A stretch of 64,000 bases of DNA from Stigmatella erecta (lineage in GTDB: Bacteria; Myxococcota; Myxococcia; Myxococcales; Myxococcaceae). The stretch is taken from positions 62,001 through 126,000 of the forward strand of contig NZ_FOIJ01000010.1 in the NCBI RefSeq assembly GCF_900111745.1, read 5' to 3'. Every line of letters starts with the position of its first letter. Position 1 is the stretch's first letter. Below, piece by piece: positions 17,123 to 26,670 of the stretch. The notes below the pieces were generated by a model. It had not been told where the DNA came from. It did no database searches and was given only the letters and a program-made list of their open reading frames with translations. Made by a program: the position numbers and the translations under genes.

Positions 17123-18076
17123 TCAACGGCCCAACTTGTTCACGGGGCCCGCCGGGGGCAAGCCTGCGGCCGGCGCGGCGGTGCGCCGCAGCGACAGGTT
17201 CGGGAAGGAGATGGAGACCACCACCGGCAGGCCCTGGACCCTCTCCGGCACCGCCAGCAGCGAGTCGTAGGTGAAGCCCCGCCCGGCGGCCACCACGAGC
17301 ACCGTCTGGCCCGCCTGGTTCTCGCCCGTGCCGATGTGCTCGATGCCCTTCACGTGCGCCAGCAGCGCCTGGGCCTCCTTCACGGCGGCCTGGAGCGCGG
17401 AGGCGCCCGCGGTGGCGGCGGGCGGGTGCTGCCGCAGGTACGTCCCCACGGGCTTGCCGGTGTTCAGCAGGTGCCGGGCGTCCATCTTCGGGGGGAGTGC
17501 CGGGCGCGAGCCCGTGGGGGACAGCTCCGGGCGGGCGCCCGGGGGGGACACCGGCGCGGTCAGCGCCAGGCGCGAGCCCGTGAGTGGGGCCGAGGACGGG
17601 AGCGCGGGCCGGGAGCCCGTGCCGGAGGCGCCTCCGGCGGCAGGGGGCGGCTCGCCCGGGCGCTTGTCCGCGGGGCCGCCAAAGAGGGCGCGGCGGGAGC
17701 CCGTCTGCGCCGCCTGCGGGGTGGCCAGGTGGGTGCCCGTGGAGTGGGTGCTGGGCAGTGCCACCGGCGGGGGCGGGGGGCCCTTGTCCCCCTCCTGGGA
17801 GCGCTTCTGGAACTCCTGGCGGTCCCGGTGGCGGGACTCCTCCAGCATGCGCAGCGTCTCCTCGCTCGCGTCCTTGTGCCGGTCGCCGTGGTGCCCCAGG
17901 GACGAGCCTGGGTCCTTCATCATGTCCGGCTCGTCCTCCTCGGGGTGCCCCTGGACGTTCTGGGCGCCCTTGTTGGCCTGGGCGCGGTTCGTGCGGACCC
18001 GCTGCACCTGCGGCTTGGGCTGCCCCCGCGAGGCCGTGGACGGACGGGGCTGGGAGGACGGAGGGGTCTTGAGCAC
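17123..18076 (-). CDS. Low-complexity protein with TGSRxAL repeats
   Basis: 317 residues. The first 200 are disordered (Pro, Gly, Ser, Arg, many His/Glu) and contain a short motif recurring at irregular spacing: TGSRRAL, TGSRPAL (twice), TGSRLAL and the diverged GARPEL. The C-terminal 100 residues look folded, with alternating helices and strands (ALQAAVKEAQALLAHVKGIEHIGTG and QTVLVVAAGRGFTYDSLLAV). No signal peptide, so probably cytoplasmic. No family is recognised; the repeats may be short linear docking sites. Confidence 0.6.
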   Translation of the reverse strand: MLKTPPSSQPRPSTASRGQPKPQVQRVRTNRAQANKGAQNVQGHPEEDEPDMMKDPGSSLGHHGDRHKDASEETLRMLEESRHRDRQEFQKRSQEGDKGPPPPPVALPSTHSTGTHLATPQAAQTGSRRALFGGPADKRPGEPPPAAGGASGTGSRPALPSSAPLTGSRLALTAPVSPPGARPELSPTGSRPALPPKMDARHLLNTGKPVGTYLRQHPPAATAGASALQAAVKEAQALLAHVKGIEHIGTGENQAGQTVLVVAAGRGFTYDSLLAVPERVQGLPVVVSISFPNLSLRRTAAPAAGLPPAGPVNKLGR

Positions 18077-18129
18077 GGTACCCCCATTCTAGCGGTTTTC
18101 CAGGTCCCGTTGGACCCCCGCCCGGGGAA

Positions 18130-18744
18130 TCACCCCACCTGGAGGGCGGGCGCGGTGTGCTGCTCCAGCGCGGCCAGGAGCCCCTCGAAGAGCCGCTCCT
18201 CCACGGGCTTGAGCGCCGAGAAGTCCGGCACGCCCGCCTCGGCCAGGCGCCGCAGGCACGTCTCCTCGATGTCGAGCCGGTGGGACTGCTCCTCGGTGAC
18301 GACCTTGCCCAGCTCGGCGCGCACCGCCGGGTGGCGCGTGGCGGCCTTGTACAGCGGGTAGAGGAGCATGGCCCGCTGCTCCACCAGCGTGGTGGTGAGC
18401 AGGTAGTTCAGGTGCACGTCCTCGCGGTGCAGCGTCCGCTGCGTCCACGCGGCCAGCTCGCGGTCCAGCGTCTGGAACCAGGTGGCCGCCTCCTGCGCGC
18501 AGAGGTAGTCCGTGGGCTCGGTGCCGCCGGCCACCTCCGTGGCCAGGCGCTTGAAGGCCAGCGCATGGCGCGTCTCGTCCGCCAGGTGCCCCAGCACCTC
18601 CAGCGAGGGGTGCCGGTCCGCCACGGTGCGGCTGATCTTCCGCACGCCGATGAACTCCAGCAGGGACAGGGTGTTGAGCCAGCGGGCCTCGAGCGTGGGC
18701 TCGGAGGCGATCCGCTTGAGGACGGTCTGGATTCGCTCGCGCAT
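18130..18744 (-). CDS. Ferritin-like (diiron-type) four-helix protein
   Basis: A 204-residue all-helical protein. Acidic and histidine residues occur where a ferritin-like diiron site would need them: E in LLEFIGV, DETRHALAF, E in the VEQRAML helix, and TEEQSHRLDIEET. This suggests two metal-binding helix pairs. The family includes many uncharacterised oxidoreductase-like proteins and ferritin relatives. It lies 13 nt after the long helical-repeat gene and is probably its operon partner. Confidence 0.65.
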   Translation of the reverse strand: MRERIQTVLKRIASEPTLEARWLNTLSLLEFIGVRKISRTVADRHPSLEVLGHLADETRHALAFKRLATEVAGGTEPTDYLCAQEAATWFQTLDRELAAWTQRTLHREDVHLNYLLTTTLVEQRAMLLYPLYKAATRHPAVRAELGKVVTEEQSHRLDIEETCLRRLAEAGVPDFSALKPVEERLFEGLLAALEQHTAPALQVG

Positions 18745-18757
18745 GCGGAGCGGCTCT

Positions 18758-21502
18758 CTAGCCGGGAGTGGCTCCCAAGGAAAGGCCGGGGTGGGCCGCG
18801 CGCAGTTGCACCAGCGACGCCAGGCAGCTCTGCCACTCGCCCTTGGCCAGCGAGCCGGTGAACTCCCCCAGCACGGGCGCCACGAGCTGGGCGAACGCCG
18901 CGTCCTCCAGCCCCAAATCTCTCATCAGTTCGATGACGCGGCGCTTGGCGGTGCTCGCGGACAGCCGGCGCGCCACGAGCCCCTCGCGGCCCTCCTTGGA
19001 GCGCCCCGGGGGCAGGCCAAAGAGCATGCGGCGCAGGAACTGGCGCAGGGCCTCCACGTGGGGGAAGCGCTCGGGCGCGGCGGCCCCGGGCGAGGCGGCG
19101 GCCCCCGCGGGCTTCCACCCCTCGGGCAGGTGCGAGGGGCGGTGCTTCTCCCAGAGCAGCCGCGCGGCGAACAGCCCTACCTCGCGGTCCGCGCTCTCCA
19201 TGAGCCACGCCAGGCGCTCGGCCCCGCCCAGGCGCGCGTAGTGCCGGCGGATGAGCTCCATGGCCACCTCGCGCGTGCTCTGCCGGGTGCTCTCGGTGAG
19301 GGTGAACACCTTCACCGCGTCCAGCTCCTCGGGCTTGAGCGTGACGCGCTCGTCGGCGCCGGCCTCGCCCGCGTGGAGCAGCGCCTCGTAGGCCAGCGTG
19401 CGGACCTCCTTGGCCTCCGCCTCGGCCAGCTCGTACACCCGGGACAGGACACCCCACGCGCGCAGCTCCACCCGCGCCACCGCCAGGGCGAAGCGGCGCA
19501 CATCGTCGCGCGAGTCCATCAGGGCGGGCCACAGCCGCGCGGCGGTGTACGCCTTGCGCGGGGCGCGGGGCTTGAGCCCGTAGGAGGCGGACTCCGGCTG
19601 CTCGGGGCCGAGCACGGGGTGGTGGCAGCGCAGGTACGTCTGGGCGAACTGGCGCACGGGCGCGGGCTGCTTGGCCCCCAGGGCCAGCTCGAAGAGGCGC
19701 TCCAGCCCGGCCGCCGTGTCCCCGGCCTCGCTGAAGTCGGCGGGCGCCAGGGACTCCAGCAGGTAGCGGTGGGCGAAGGCGTGCAGCGACGGGTCCGCGC
19801 GCCGCGCGAGCGCCAGCAGCCAGGGCACGGTGAGCTGCCGGGGGCTGAACAGGTGGCGGTTGCCCAGCAGGGCCAGCGCCAGCTCGCGGGACTTGCCGTG
19901 GAACACCATGCCCTTCACCTGTTCCACGTCCAGCCCGGGCAGGGCCTCGGCGAGGGTGAGCCACCGCGTCACCGCGGGGCCGATGCGCGGGTGCAGCGCG
20001 TGCTCCAGCATCCAGGCCGGGCCAATGGCCTCGGGCTTGTAGGTGCCCAGCGCCTTGAGGGCGAACTGCTCCACCGGGTTGCGGAACCCGTGGCGCAGGT
20101 GCTCCAGCCGGGGGTCGGTGAGCAGGTCCCTATATAAGGATGCGGGCAGCTCCTGCGGGGTGTACCGGGTGCTCACATAGCCCTTCACCCACTTGAAGGA
20201 CTCGGGGCTCCCCAGGAACAGGTCGATGAGGAAGCCGGGGGACAGCTCGGCCCGGTCGAAGGCCTGCTCCAGCGTGCGGGCGGCGAAGGTGTGCGTGGCG
20301 CCGTAGCCGAGCAGCCTTCCGAGCAGGCCAAGGCCCAGCTCGCGCGGGGCGCGCTTCTCCAGCACCGCCACGGCGAAGGCCACGGTGTCCGGCGGCCCGC
20401 GGGCCACGAGCCCCTCCAGCCGCTCGGCGGTCAGGTCCGGCGCGTGGGCCCGGGCGTACTCGATGGCGTAGGTGCGGGCCTTGGCGCTGGGGGACTCCAG
20501 CAGTGCGAGCACCGCCTCGTGCAGCCCCAGCGCGCGCAGCTTGCCCTGGTGGTACTCGGGGGAGGCCTGGAGCGTCTCCACGAGGAACTCGTGGGCGCTG
20601 CCCAGGGGCCTGCGCGCGAGCCGCTCCAGCCACGTGGGCGTCACCTGGCCGCGCAGCACCTCGGGGAAGTCCTGGCGCAGGCCCTGGATGGCGAAGCGCG
20701 CGGCCGGGTCCGACAGGCACGTGTCCAGCAGGCGCATGAGCGCATCCGGGGAGCGCTTCCACGCGTCCGGGAAGGCGCGATGCTTCACCATGTCTGACGG
20801 CGGGCCGATGGAGAAGCCCTCGCCGTTGTACTTGCCGGTGCCGTGGGCCCACAGGTGCATGGCCACCCACGTGCCCTGCCAGTGGGTCTCCGGGGTGTAG
20901 TGGCGCAGCACCTCGGCGGCGAACTGGGGGAAGAGCTCCGGCACGGCGGCGCCCAGCTGCCGCAGGTAGCGCCAGGCGCGGCGGCGCAGGTAGGTGAGGG
21001 TGCCCAGGGAGACTTCGCGCGAGCGCGACGGGTGGCGCTCCACGTCGAAGCGCCAGGCCAGCACGCCGAACAGCTCCGCGTCGTGGCGGTGCTCGGCGAG
21101 CTTGTAGATGCGCTTGAGGCCGCCCCACAGGCCGAAGCGCAGGTCCGCCGTGCGCGCCAGCTCCAGGAGCACCGCGCGGCTGGCGTCCGAGTTGCGCGTG
21201 TAGAGCCCCACGAGCAGATCCGCCAGGGCGAAGCGCGCGGGCAGGGGCACATCCTGCTGGGCGAGGAAGCGCTGCCAGGCCTCGCGCGCGCCGGTGCTCC
21301 GGGCCTCGGCGCTGGGGCGGGCCTGGGCCTGGGCCAGCAGGTGCTTCAGGCCCTGGAAGTCGAGCGCGCCCTGGGGCAGGGGCGTGGAGGGCACGGGCTC
21401 GGGCTGGGCCAGGAAGGCGAGGACGGAGGCGGCCAGGTCCGGCGCTTCCGCGCGGGCCAGGCGTTGGAGATCGGCTTCGCTCAGGGCGTCGCTGGAGGCC
21501 AT
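18758..21502 (-). CDS. 914-residue helical-repeat protein (HEAT/ARM-like), unknown function
   Basis: A very long soluble protein made of amphipathic helices rich in Leu, Ala, Glu and Arg, repeating roughly every 35-45 residues, with motifs such as LALALLGNRHLFS, LERLARRPLGSAHEFLVETL and AWLMESADREVGLFAARLLWEKHRPSHLPEGW. This is the texture of HEAT/ARM scaffolds, which bind other macromolecules. No catalytic motif, signal or membrane helix is visible. It is followed closely by the ferritin-like gene. A TATA-like string at 20130 is part of the coding frame and not a promoter. Confidence 0.75.
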   Translation of the reverse strand: MASSDALSEADLQRLARAEAPDLAASVLAFLAQPEPVPSTPLPQGALDFQGLKHLLAQAQARPSAEARSTGAREAWQRFLAQQDVPLPARFALADLLVGLYTRNSDASRAVLLELARTADLRFGLWGGLKRIYKLAEHRHDAELFGVLAWRFDVERHPSRSREVSLGTLTYLRRRAWRYLRQLGAAVPELFPQFAAEVLRHYTPETHWQGTWVAMHLWAHGTGKYNGEGFSIGPPSDMVKHRAFPDAWKRSPDALMRLLDTCLSDPAARFAIQGLRQDFPEVLRGQVTPTWLERLARRPLGSAHEFLVETLQASPEYHQGKLRALGLHEAVLALLESPSAKARTYAIEYARAHAPDLTAERLEGLVARGPPDTVAFAVAVLEKRAPRELGLGLLGRLLGYGATHTFAARTLEQAFDRAELSPGFLIDLFLGSPESFKWVKGYVSTRYTPQELPASLYRDLLTDPRLEHLRHGFRNPVEQFALKALGTYKPEAIGPAWMLEHALHPRIGPAVTRWLTLAEALPGLDVEQVKGMVFHGKSRELALALLGNRHLFSPRQLTVPWLLALARRADPSLHAFAHRYLLESLAPADFSEAGDTAAGLERLFELALGAKQPAPVRQFAQTYLRCHHPVLGPEQPESASYGLKPRAPRKAYTAARLWPALMDSRDDVRRFALAVARVELRAWGVLSRVYELAEAEAKEVRTLAYEALLHAGEAGADERVTLKPEELDAVKVFTLTESTRQSTREVAMELIRRHYARLGGAERLAWLMESADREVGLFAARLLWEKHRPSHLPEGWKPAGAAASPGAAAPERFPHVEALRQFLRRMLFGLPPGRSKEGREGLVARRLSASTAKRRVIELMRDLGLEDAAFAQLVAPVLGEFTGSLAKGEWQSCLASLVQLRAAHPGLSLGATPG

Positions 21503-21554
21503 GGGAGGGATTTAGCACGCCCCTTCCGGCAGGAGCGCAGCGCGTTTGGTCACC

Positions 21555-21573
21555 TCTTGGCGCGAGAATTGTC
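21555..21573 (+). promoter_or_regulatory. Sigma-54-like promoter
   Basis: TCTTGGCGCGAGAATTGTC matches the consensus YTGGCACG-N4-TTGCW with GG at 21559-21560 and GT (instead of GC) exactly ten bases later. Transcription would begin near 21584 and run into the hairpin-rich stretch. Confidence 0.4.
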
Positions 21574-21583
21574 AGTGCCCGTC

Positions 21584-21784
21584 CCGGGCAGCCGCCTAAC
21601 CCGATGATTCCGGGCGCTTCCCGGCCTTCCCGGGAGGATGGCACGGCGGGTGCTAATTGCCTCACCCGAAGTCCAGTGCAGAGACGGGGGCTCGTCCGCG
21701 GCGAGGCGGTGAGTGCCCTCTGGGCAGAGAAAACGCGCGGGCCAGGAGCGGGGACAGGTGCCCCCTCCTGGCCCGTTCGTGTTT
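21584..21784 (+). ncRNA. Candidate structured RNA ending in a strong hairpin
   Basis: About 200 nt between a sigma-54-like promoter and an intrinsic-terminator-like hairpin. Successive short perfect stems are visible: CGGGTG...CACCCG, GACG...CGTC, GCCC...GGGC, and finally GGGCCAGGAG (21739-21748) with CTCCTGGCCC (21765-21774), followed by a moderately T-rich GTTCGTGTTT. No ORF with a binding site fits. Known myxobacterial small RNAs such as Pxr have serial stem-loops and a terminal hairpin, but I cannot claim homology. It could also be a leader of the downstream operon. Confidence 0.35.
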
Positions 21785-21805
21785 CGCAGGAGAGTATCCG
21801 TCACT

Positions 21806-21834
21806 TTGGACTGAATTGGTTCAAAGATTATTAC
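21806..21834 (+). promoter_or_regulatory. Sigma-70-like promoter of the sugar operon
   Basis: TTGGAC (21806-21811) and TATTAC (21829-21834) are separated by 17 bases. The -35 box and the following sequence also form a dyad, TTGGAC...GTTCAA (21806-21824). Confidence 0.5.
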
Positions 21835-21848
21835 TTCCGGTCGGAAGT
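21833..21848. promoter_or_regulatory. Palindromic operator, ACTTCCGGTCGGAAGT
   Basis: Seven-base arms ACTTCCG and CGGAAGT around a two-base centre, overlapping the -10 box and expected start site and 40 bp before the ROK regulator. The position suits repression by that regulator, a common autoregulatory arrangement for NagC/XylR-type ROK proteins. Confidence 0.5.
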
Positions 21849-21887
21849 CTACCCAGGTAGTTTTGACTTCAAGCTTCCCTGGGTGCC

Positions 21888-23114
21888 GTGGAGACGACGG
21901 CGGAGACGACCGTGAGCCGCTGGAAGGGCCTCTCCTCGGGAGAGTTCGCGCTGCTGGACACGGTGTTCTGGTCGACGGGGCTGTCGCGGGATGTGCTCGC
22001 CCAGCGCTCGGCCTTCTCCAAGACGCGCGCGAACGCGGCCGTGGCGGGACTGCTGGAGCGGGAGCTGCTGGAGGAGGCGGGCCTCCAGGCCTCGTCGGGC
22101 GGCCGGCGGGCCGGGACGCTGCGGCTGCACCGGGGGCTGGGGGTGCTGCTGGGGGCGGACCTGGGCGCCACGGGCCTGCGCGTGGGCGTGCTGACGCCGG
22201 ACCTCCAGGTGCTGGCGCGGCACGTGGAGTCCGCGGACGTGCGCAAGGGGCCCGAGTCCGTCCTGTCGCGCGTGCGCGCCCTGATGCGCCAGCTGCTCAC
22301 GGAGGCGGGCCTCACGCCCGGGGATGTCATCGGCATTGGCCTGGGCGTGCCGGGCCCGGTGAACTTCGAGAGCGGGCAGCTCGTCAACCCGCCGCTGATG
22401 CCCGAGTGGGACAGCTACTCCATCCGCGAGGACATGAAGGCGGACTTCGAGGCGCCCGTGTTCGTGGACAACGACGTCAACATCATGGCGCTCGGCGAGC
22501 TGTGGCGGATGCAGCGCACGCTGCAGAACTTCCTGGTCATCAAGGTCGGCACGGGCATCGGCTGCGGCATCGTCTGCCAGGGGCAGGTGTACCGGGGCGC
22601 CACGGGCTCGGCGGGGGACGTGGGCCACATCTGCGTGGACCCGGCGGGGCCGCGCTGCCACTGCGGCAACCTGGGCTGCGTGGAGGCGATGGCCGCGGGC
22701 CCCGCGATTGCCCGCATGGCCCGCGAGGCGGTGGAGGCGGGCCAGAGCGTGCTGCTCGCGGAGACGCTGGCCGCCACGGGCACCATCCTGCCCGAGGACG
22801 TGGCGCGGGCGGTGCGCGCGGGCGACACGGCGGCCAACGCCATCGTGCAGCGCGCGGGCAGCCTGATTGGGCAGATGCTGGCCTCGGCGGTGAACTTCTT
22901 CAACCCGTCGCACGTGTTCTTCGGCGGCTCGATGATGCGCATCGGCCCGCTGTTCCTCGCCTCGCTGCGGCAGAGCATCTACCAGCGCTCGCTGGCGCTC
23001 TCCACGCGGCAGCTGGAGATCCAGGTGACGCCGCTCGGGGAGCAGGCCGGGCTCATCGGCGCCTCGGTGCTGGCCATGCAGGAGACCCTGCGCATGAACG
23101 GAGCGGCACGATGA
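21888..23114 (+). CDS. ROK-family transcriptional regulator
   Basis: 408 residues from GTG 21888 (GTG 21912 is an equally plausible start). The N-terminal 70 residues form a winged helix-turn-helix (GEFALLDTVFWSTGLSRDVLAQRSAFSKTRANAAVAGLLERELL). The ROK domain has the ATP/sugar-binding pattern GADLGATGLRVGV, the sugar contact VDNDVNIMALGE, GTGIGCGIV, and the zinc motif GHICVDPAGPRCHCGNLGCVE. This is a NagC/XylR-type repressor rather than a kinase. Its stop overlaps the ATPase start (ATGA), so it is the first gene of the operon and presumably controls it in response to the transported sugar. Confidence 0.9.
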   Translation: METTAETTVSRWKGLSSGEFALLDTVFWSTGLSRDVLAQRSAFSKTRANAAVAGLLERELLEEAGLQASSGGRRAGTLRLHRGLGVLLGADLGATGLRVGVLTPDLQVLARHVESADVRKGPESVLSRVRALMRQLLTEAGLTPGDVIGIGLGVPGPVNFESGQLVNPPLMPEWDSYSIREDMKADFEAPVFVDNDVNIMALGELWRMQRTLQNFLVIKVGTGIGCGIVCQGQVYRGATGSAGDVGHICVDPAGPRCHCGNLGCVEAMAAGPAIARMAREAVEAGQSVLLAETLAATGTILPEDVARAVRAGDTAANAIVQRAGSLIGQMLASAVNFFNPSHVFFGGSMMRIGPLFLASLRQSIYQRSLALSTRQLEIQVTPLGEQAGLIGASVLAMQETLRMNGAAR

Positions 23115-24598
23115 GCGTGGCCATCGAGTTCCGGGACGTGGTGAAGGCGTTCGGCCCGGTGCGGGTGCTGCACGGGGTGAGCTTCGCACTGCCCCCCGGC
23201 CAGGTGACGGGGCTGCTGGGCGAGAACGGCGCGGGCAAGTCCACGCTGATGAAGATCCTCTCCGGCTACGAGCAGGCCACGGGCGGAGAGGTGCTCGTCA
23301 ACGGCCGCGCGGTGCGCTTCAAGGGCTCGCGCGAGGCGGAGCGGGAGGGCATCGTCCTCATCCACCAGGAGTTCAACCTGGCCGAGGACCTGACGATCGC
23401 CCAGAACATCTTCCTGGGGCACGAGAAGAAGCGGGGATGGCTGCTGGACGACGCGGCGATGAACGCGGAGGCGGCCCAGGTGCTCCAGCAGGTGGGGCTG
23501 CGGGCGGGCCCGGAGACGCCGGTGCGCCAGCTCATCGTGGCCGAGAAGCAGCTCGTGGAGATCGCCAAGGCGCTGGCGCGCAAGGCGCGGCTGCTCATCA
23601 TGGACGAGCCCACGGCCACGCTGACGCCGGGAGAGACCGAGCGCCTGTTCGCGCTCATCGCCCAGCTCAAGGCCGATGGCGTCACGCTGCTCTACATCTC
23701 GCACAAGCTCGACGAGGTGGAGCGCATCACCGACGAGGTGGTGGTGATGCGCGATGGCCGCTTCGTCACCCGCTCGGAGACGCGCGCGGTGACGCGCCAC
23801 CAGATGGCCAACCTCATGGTGGGCCGGGAGACCGCGGACCTGTATCCGCCCAAGACGCCCGTGCCGGCCGCCACGCCGCCGCTGCTTCGGGTGCAGGGGC
23901 TCACCGTGCCGGGCTGGGCGCAGGGGGTGAGCTTCGAGGTGCGCCCCGGCGAAATCCTGGGGTTCGCGGGGCTGGTGGGCGCGGGGCGCACCGAGCTGTT
24001 CGAGGGGCTGCTGGGCCTGCGGCCGCGCACGGTGGAGCGCGTGGAGCTGGAGGGGCGCCCGGTGCGCTGGCGCAACCCGCGCGACGCGGCGGACCAGGGG
24101 CTCACGTACCTGAGCGAGGACCGCAAGGGCAAAGGGCTGCACGTGAACTTCGGCCTGCGCGAGAACCTGACGCTGATGGCGCTGTCGCGCTACGCGAAGC
24201 CCTGGCTGAAGCCCGAGGCGGAGCAGCGGGCGCTGGAGGAGGCGGTGAAGCGCTTCGGCATCCGCACCGGCTCGCTGGACACGCCGGCGTCGGCCCTGTC
24301 CGGCGGCAACCAGCAGAAGCTCGCGCTCGCCCGGGTGCTGCACCCGGACCCGCGGGTGGTGGTGCTGGACGAGCCCACGCGCGGCGTGGACGTGGGCGCC
24401 AAGCGGGACATCTACTTTCTCATCGAGGCGCTGGCCCGCGAGGGGCGCGCCGTCATCGTGATTTCCTCCGAGCTGATGGAGCTGATTGGCCTGTGCCACC
24501 GCGTGGCGGTGATGCGCGGGGGGCACCTGCAGGCCACGCTCGAGGCGGACCAACTGACCGAAGGGGAGCTCATCGCCCATGCCACCGGAACCCATTGA
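23111..24598 (+). CDS. Sugar ABC transporter ATPase (RbsA type)
   Basis: 495 residues with two fused ATP-binding cassettes. The first has Walker [10 protein letters not shown] and Walker [12 protein letters not shown]; the second has a degenerate Walker A (GLVGAGRTE), signature LSGGNQQK and Walker [15 protein letters not shown]. This split competence is normal for RbsA/MglA/XylG proteins of CUT2 importers. Translation is coupled to the regulator (ATGA) and the next gene starts 20 nt before its end. Acts on the cytoplasmic face of the inner membrane. Confidence 0.93.
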   Translation: MSVAIEFRDVVKAFGPVRVLHGVSFALPPGQVTGLLGENGAGKSTLMKILSGYEQATGGEVLVNGRAVRFKGSREAEREGIVLIHQEFNLAEDLTIAQNIFLGHEKKRGWLLDDAAMNAEAAQVLQQVGLRAGPETPVRQLIVAEKQLVEIAKALARKARLLIMDEPTATLTPGETERLFALIAQLKADGVTLLYISHKLDEVERITDEVVVMRDGRFVTRSETRAVTRHQMANLMVGRETADLYPPKTPVPAATPPLLRVQGLTVPGWAQGVSFEVRPGEILGFAGLVGAGRTELFEGLLGLRPRTVERVELEGRPVRWRNPRDAADQGLTYLSEDRKGKGLHVNFGLRENLTLMALSRYAKPWLKPEAEQRALEEAVKRFGIRTGSLDTPASALSGGNQQKLALARVLHPDPRVVVLDEPTRGVDVGAKRDIYFLIEALAREGRAVIVISSELMELIGLCHRVAVMRGGHLQATLEADQLTEGELIAHATGTH

Positions 24599-25634
24599 CG
24601 CCCTGAAGCAGGGCCCGGGCGCACCGGCCCCCGGAGGCGCCGCCGTGCGCCCGGAGACCAGCACCCGCGCCAGCCACCGCGCACGCTCGCTGCTGCACAG
24701 CTTCGGGCCCATCCTCGGGCTCGTCCTGCTGTGCATCATCGGCACGGCGCTCAACAGCGAATTCGCCGCGATCGACAACGTGATGAACGTGCTCACGCGC
24801 ACGGCCTTCATCGGCATCATCGCGGTGGGCATGTGCTTCGTCATCATCTCGGGGGGAATCGATCTCTCCGTGGGCTCGATGGCCGCGCTCATCGCCGGCA
24901 CCATGATTCTCGTGATGAACCGCCTGGGGCCCGGGCTGGGCTCGCCCGTGACGGTGATTGCCGTGGGCATCGGCTTCGCGCTGCTGCTCGGCGCGCTGTT
25001 CGGCCTGGCGCACGGGCTGCTCATCGCCAAGGGCGGCATCGAGCCGTTCATCGTGACGCTCGGCACGCTGGGCATCTTCCGCGCGTACCTCACCTACTTC
25101 GCGGACGGTGGGGCGCTCACGCTGGACTCGGACCTGTCCGACGCCTACAGCCCCGTCTACTACGCCAGCCTCCTGGGCATCCCGATTCCCGTCTGGGTGT
25201 TCCTCGCGGTGGCGCTCGTGGGCGGGCTGGTGCTCAACCGCACCGCCTATGGCCGCTACGTGCAGGCGCTGGGCTCCAACGAGCAGGTGGCGCGCTACGC
25301 GGCGGTGAACGTGGACCGCATCAAGGTGCTCACGTACATGCTGCTGGGCCTGTGCGTGGGCATCGCCACGGTGCTGTACGTGCCGCGCCTGGGCTCGGCC
25401 TCGCCCACCACGGGCATTCTCTGGGAGCTGGAGGCCATCGCGGCGGTCATCGTCGGCGGCACGGCGCTCAAGGGCGGCTCGGGCACCATCACCGGCACGG
25501 TGGTGGGCGCGGTGCTGCTGTCGGTCATCAGCAACATCCTCAACCTCACCAGCATCATCAGTGTGTACCTGAACGCGGCGGTGCAGGGCTTCGTCATCAT
25601 CGGCGTGGCGTTCCTGCAGCGCCGCCGCAAGTAG
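24579..25634 (+). CDS. Sugar ABC transporter permease (RbsC type)
   Basis: A 351-residue inner-membrane channel subunit of a CUT2 importer. After 40 hydrophilic residues about ten hydrophobic segments follow. The family signature [13 protein letters not shown] (about 88-100) and the [21 protein letters not shown] loop (about 290-310) are clear. It overlaps the ATPase gene and precedes the binding-protein gene by 36 nt. Confidence 0.92.
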   Translation: MPPEPIDALKQGPGAPAPGGAAVRPETSTRASHRARSLLHSFGPILGLVLLCIIGTALNSEFAAIDNVMNVLTRTAFIGIIAVGMCFVIISGGIDLSVGSMAALIAGTMILVMNRLGPGLGSPVTVIAVGIGFALLLGALFGLAHGLLIAKGGIEPFIVTLGTLGIFRAYLTYFADGGALTLDSDLSDAYSPVYYASLLGIPIPVWVFLAVALVGGLVLNRTAYGRYVQALGSNEQVARYAAVNVDRIKVLTYMLLGLCVGIATVLYVPRLGSASPTTGILWELEAIAAVIVGGTALKGGSGTITGTVVGAVLLSVISNILNLTSIISVYLNAAVQGFVIIGVAFLQRRRK

Positions 25635-25670
25635 CACGCCTCTTTCCCTCACCCGCAGGAGACAGCACGC

Positions 25671-26639
25671 ATGAAATCCGTCTTCCGTAAAATCGCAGTG
25701 GGTGCATCCGCCGTGGCCGCGCTGCTCATGTCCTCCGGCGCCGCCGCGCAGGACAAGAAGGTTCACGTGGGCGTGGCCATCCCGGCCGCCACGCACGGCT
25801 TCACCGGCGGCATCGTGTGGTGGGCCAACCAGGCCAAGAAGGAGCTGGAGAAGGCCAACCCGGGCCTGAAGGTCACCGTGCGCACGGCGGCCAACGCGCC
25901 CGAGCAGGCCAACCAGCTCCAGGACCTGCTGACCGTCAACAAGATCGACACGCTGGTCATCTTCCCGTTCGAGTCGGCGGCGCTCACCAAGCCCGTCGCG
26001 CAGGTGAAGGGCAAGGGCGTGTACGTCACCGTGGTGGACCGCGGCCTGACGGACACCAGCGCGCAGGATGCCTACGTGGCCGGCGACAACACCGCCTTCG
26101 GCAAGCTGCCGGCGGAGTACCTGGCCAAGCGCCTCAACGGCAAGGGCAACATCGTGGTGCTGCGCGGCATCCCCACCACCATCGACAACGAGCGCATGGA
26201 CGCGTTCAACGCGGTGCTGAAGAACCACCCGGACATCAAGGTGCTGGATGCGAAGTACGGCAACTGGAACCGGGACGATGCCTTCAAGGTGATGCAGGAC
26301 TACCTGACGCGCTTCAAGCAGATCGACGCCGTGTGGGCCGCGGATGACGACATGGCGGTGGGCGTGCTCAAGGCCATCTCCCAGGCCAAGCGCACGGACA
26401 TCAAGGAAGTGTTCGGCGGCGCGGGCGCCAAGGGCATGGTGAAGACCATCATCGACGGCAGCAACCCGCTCATCCAGGCGGACGTCTCCTACTCGCCCAA
26501 GTTCATCTACGACGCCATCAAGATGACCGCCGAGGCGCGCCTCAAGGGCGGGAAGCTGCCGGCCACCACCATCGTGCCCTCGGTGCTCATCACCAAGGAG
26601 AACGCGAAGGACTTCTACTTCCCGGACTCGCCCTTCTAA
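25671..26639 (+). CDS. Periplasmic sugar-binding protein of the CUT2 importer
   Basis: 322 residues with a signal peptide ([20 protein letters not shown]) and the Peripla_BP_4 (RbsB-like) fold: [44 protein letters not shown], the hinge [18 protein letters not shown] and [17 protein letters not shown] clean AGGAGAC binding site precedes ATG 25671. Ligand unknown; the next two genes suggest an inositol-like or unusual hexose substrate. Confidence 0.9.
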   Translation: MKSVFRKIAVGASAVAALLMSSGAAAQDKKVHVGVAIPAATHGFTGGIVWWANQAKKELEKANPGLKVTVRTAANAPEQANQLQDLLTVNKIDTLVIFPFESAALTKPVAQVKGKGVYVTVVDRGLTDTSAQDAYVAGDNTAFGKLPAEYLAKRLNGKGNIVVLRGIPTTIDNERMDAFNAVLKNHPDIKVLDAKYGNWNRDDAFKVMQDYLTRFKQIDAVWAADDDMAVGVLKAISQAKRTDIKEVFGGAGAKGMVKTIIDGSNPLIQADVSYSPKFIYDAIKMTAEARLKGGKLPATTIVPSVLITKENAKDFYFPDSPF

Positions 26640-26670
26640 GCCGCCCCAGTCGCCCCTTCAGGACACCCCC

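Larger units (their letters stand above)
21503..21887. other. Divergent 385-bp intergenic region
   Basis: No protein gene. From left to right it holds a sigma-54-like promoter (21555-21573), several small hairpins, a long terminator-like hairpin (21739-21774), then a sigma-70-like promoter with a palindrome (21806-21848) for the downstream sugar operon. It separates the helical-repeat gene (minus) from the ROK regulator (plus). Confidence 0.6.

Noticed and set aside
20128-20140. TATATAAGGA string resembling a promoter -10 or TATA box
   Set aside because: It lies in the coding frame of the 914-residue helical-repeat protein (Ser-Leu-Tyr codons) with no gene start nearby.
22979-26228. Long open frames on the minus strand across the sugar operon (over 500 codons each)
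   Set aside because: They are His/Arg/Ala-rich antisense shadows of well-recognised transporter genes, a routine effect of 70% GC.
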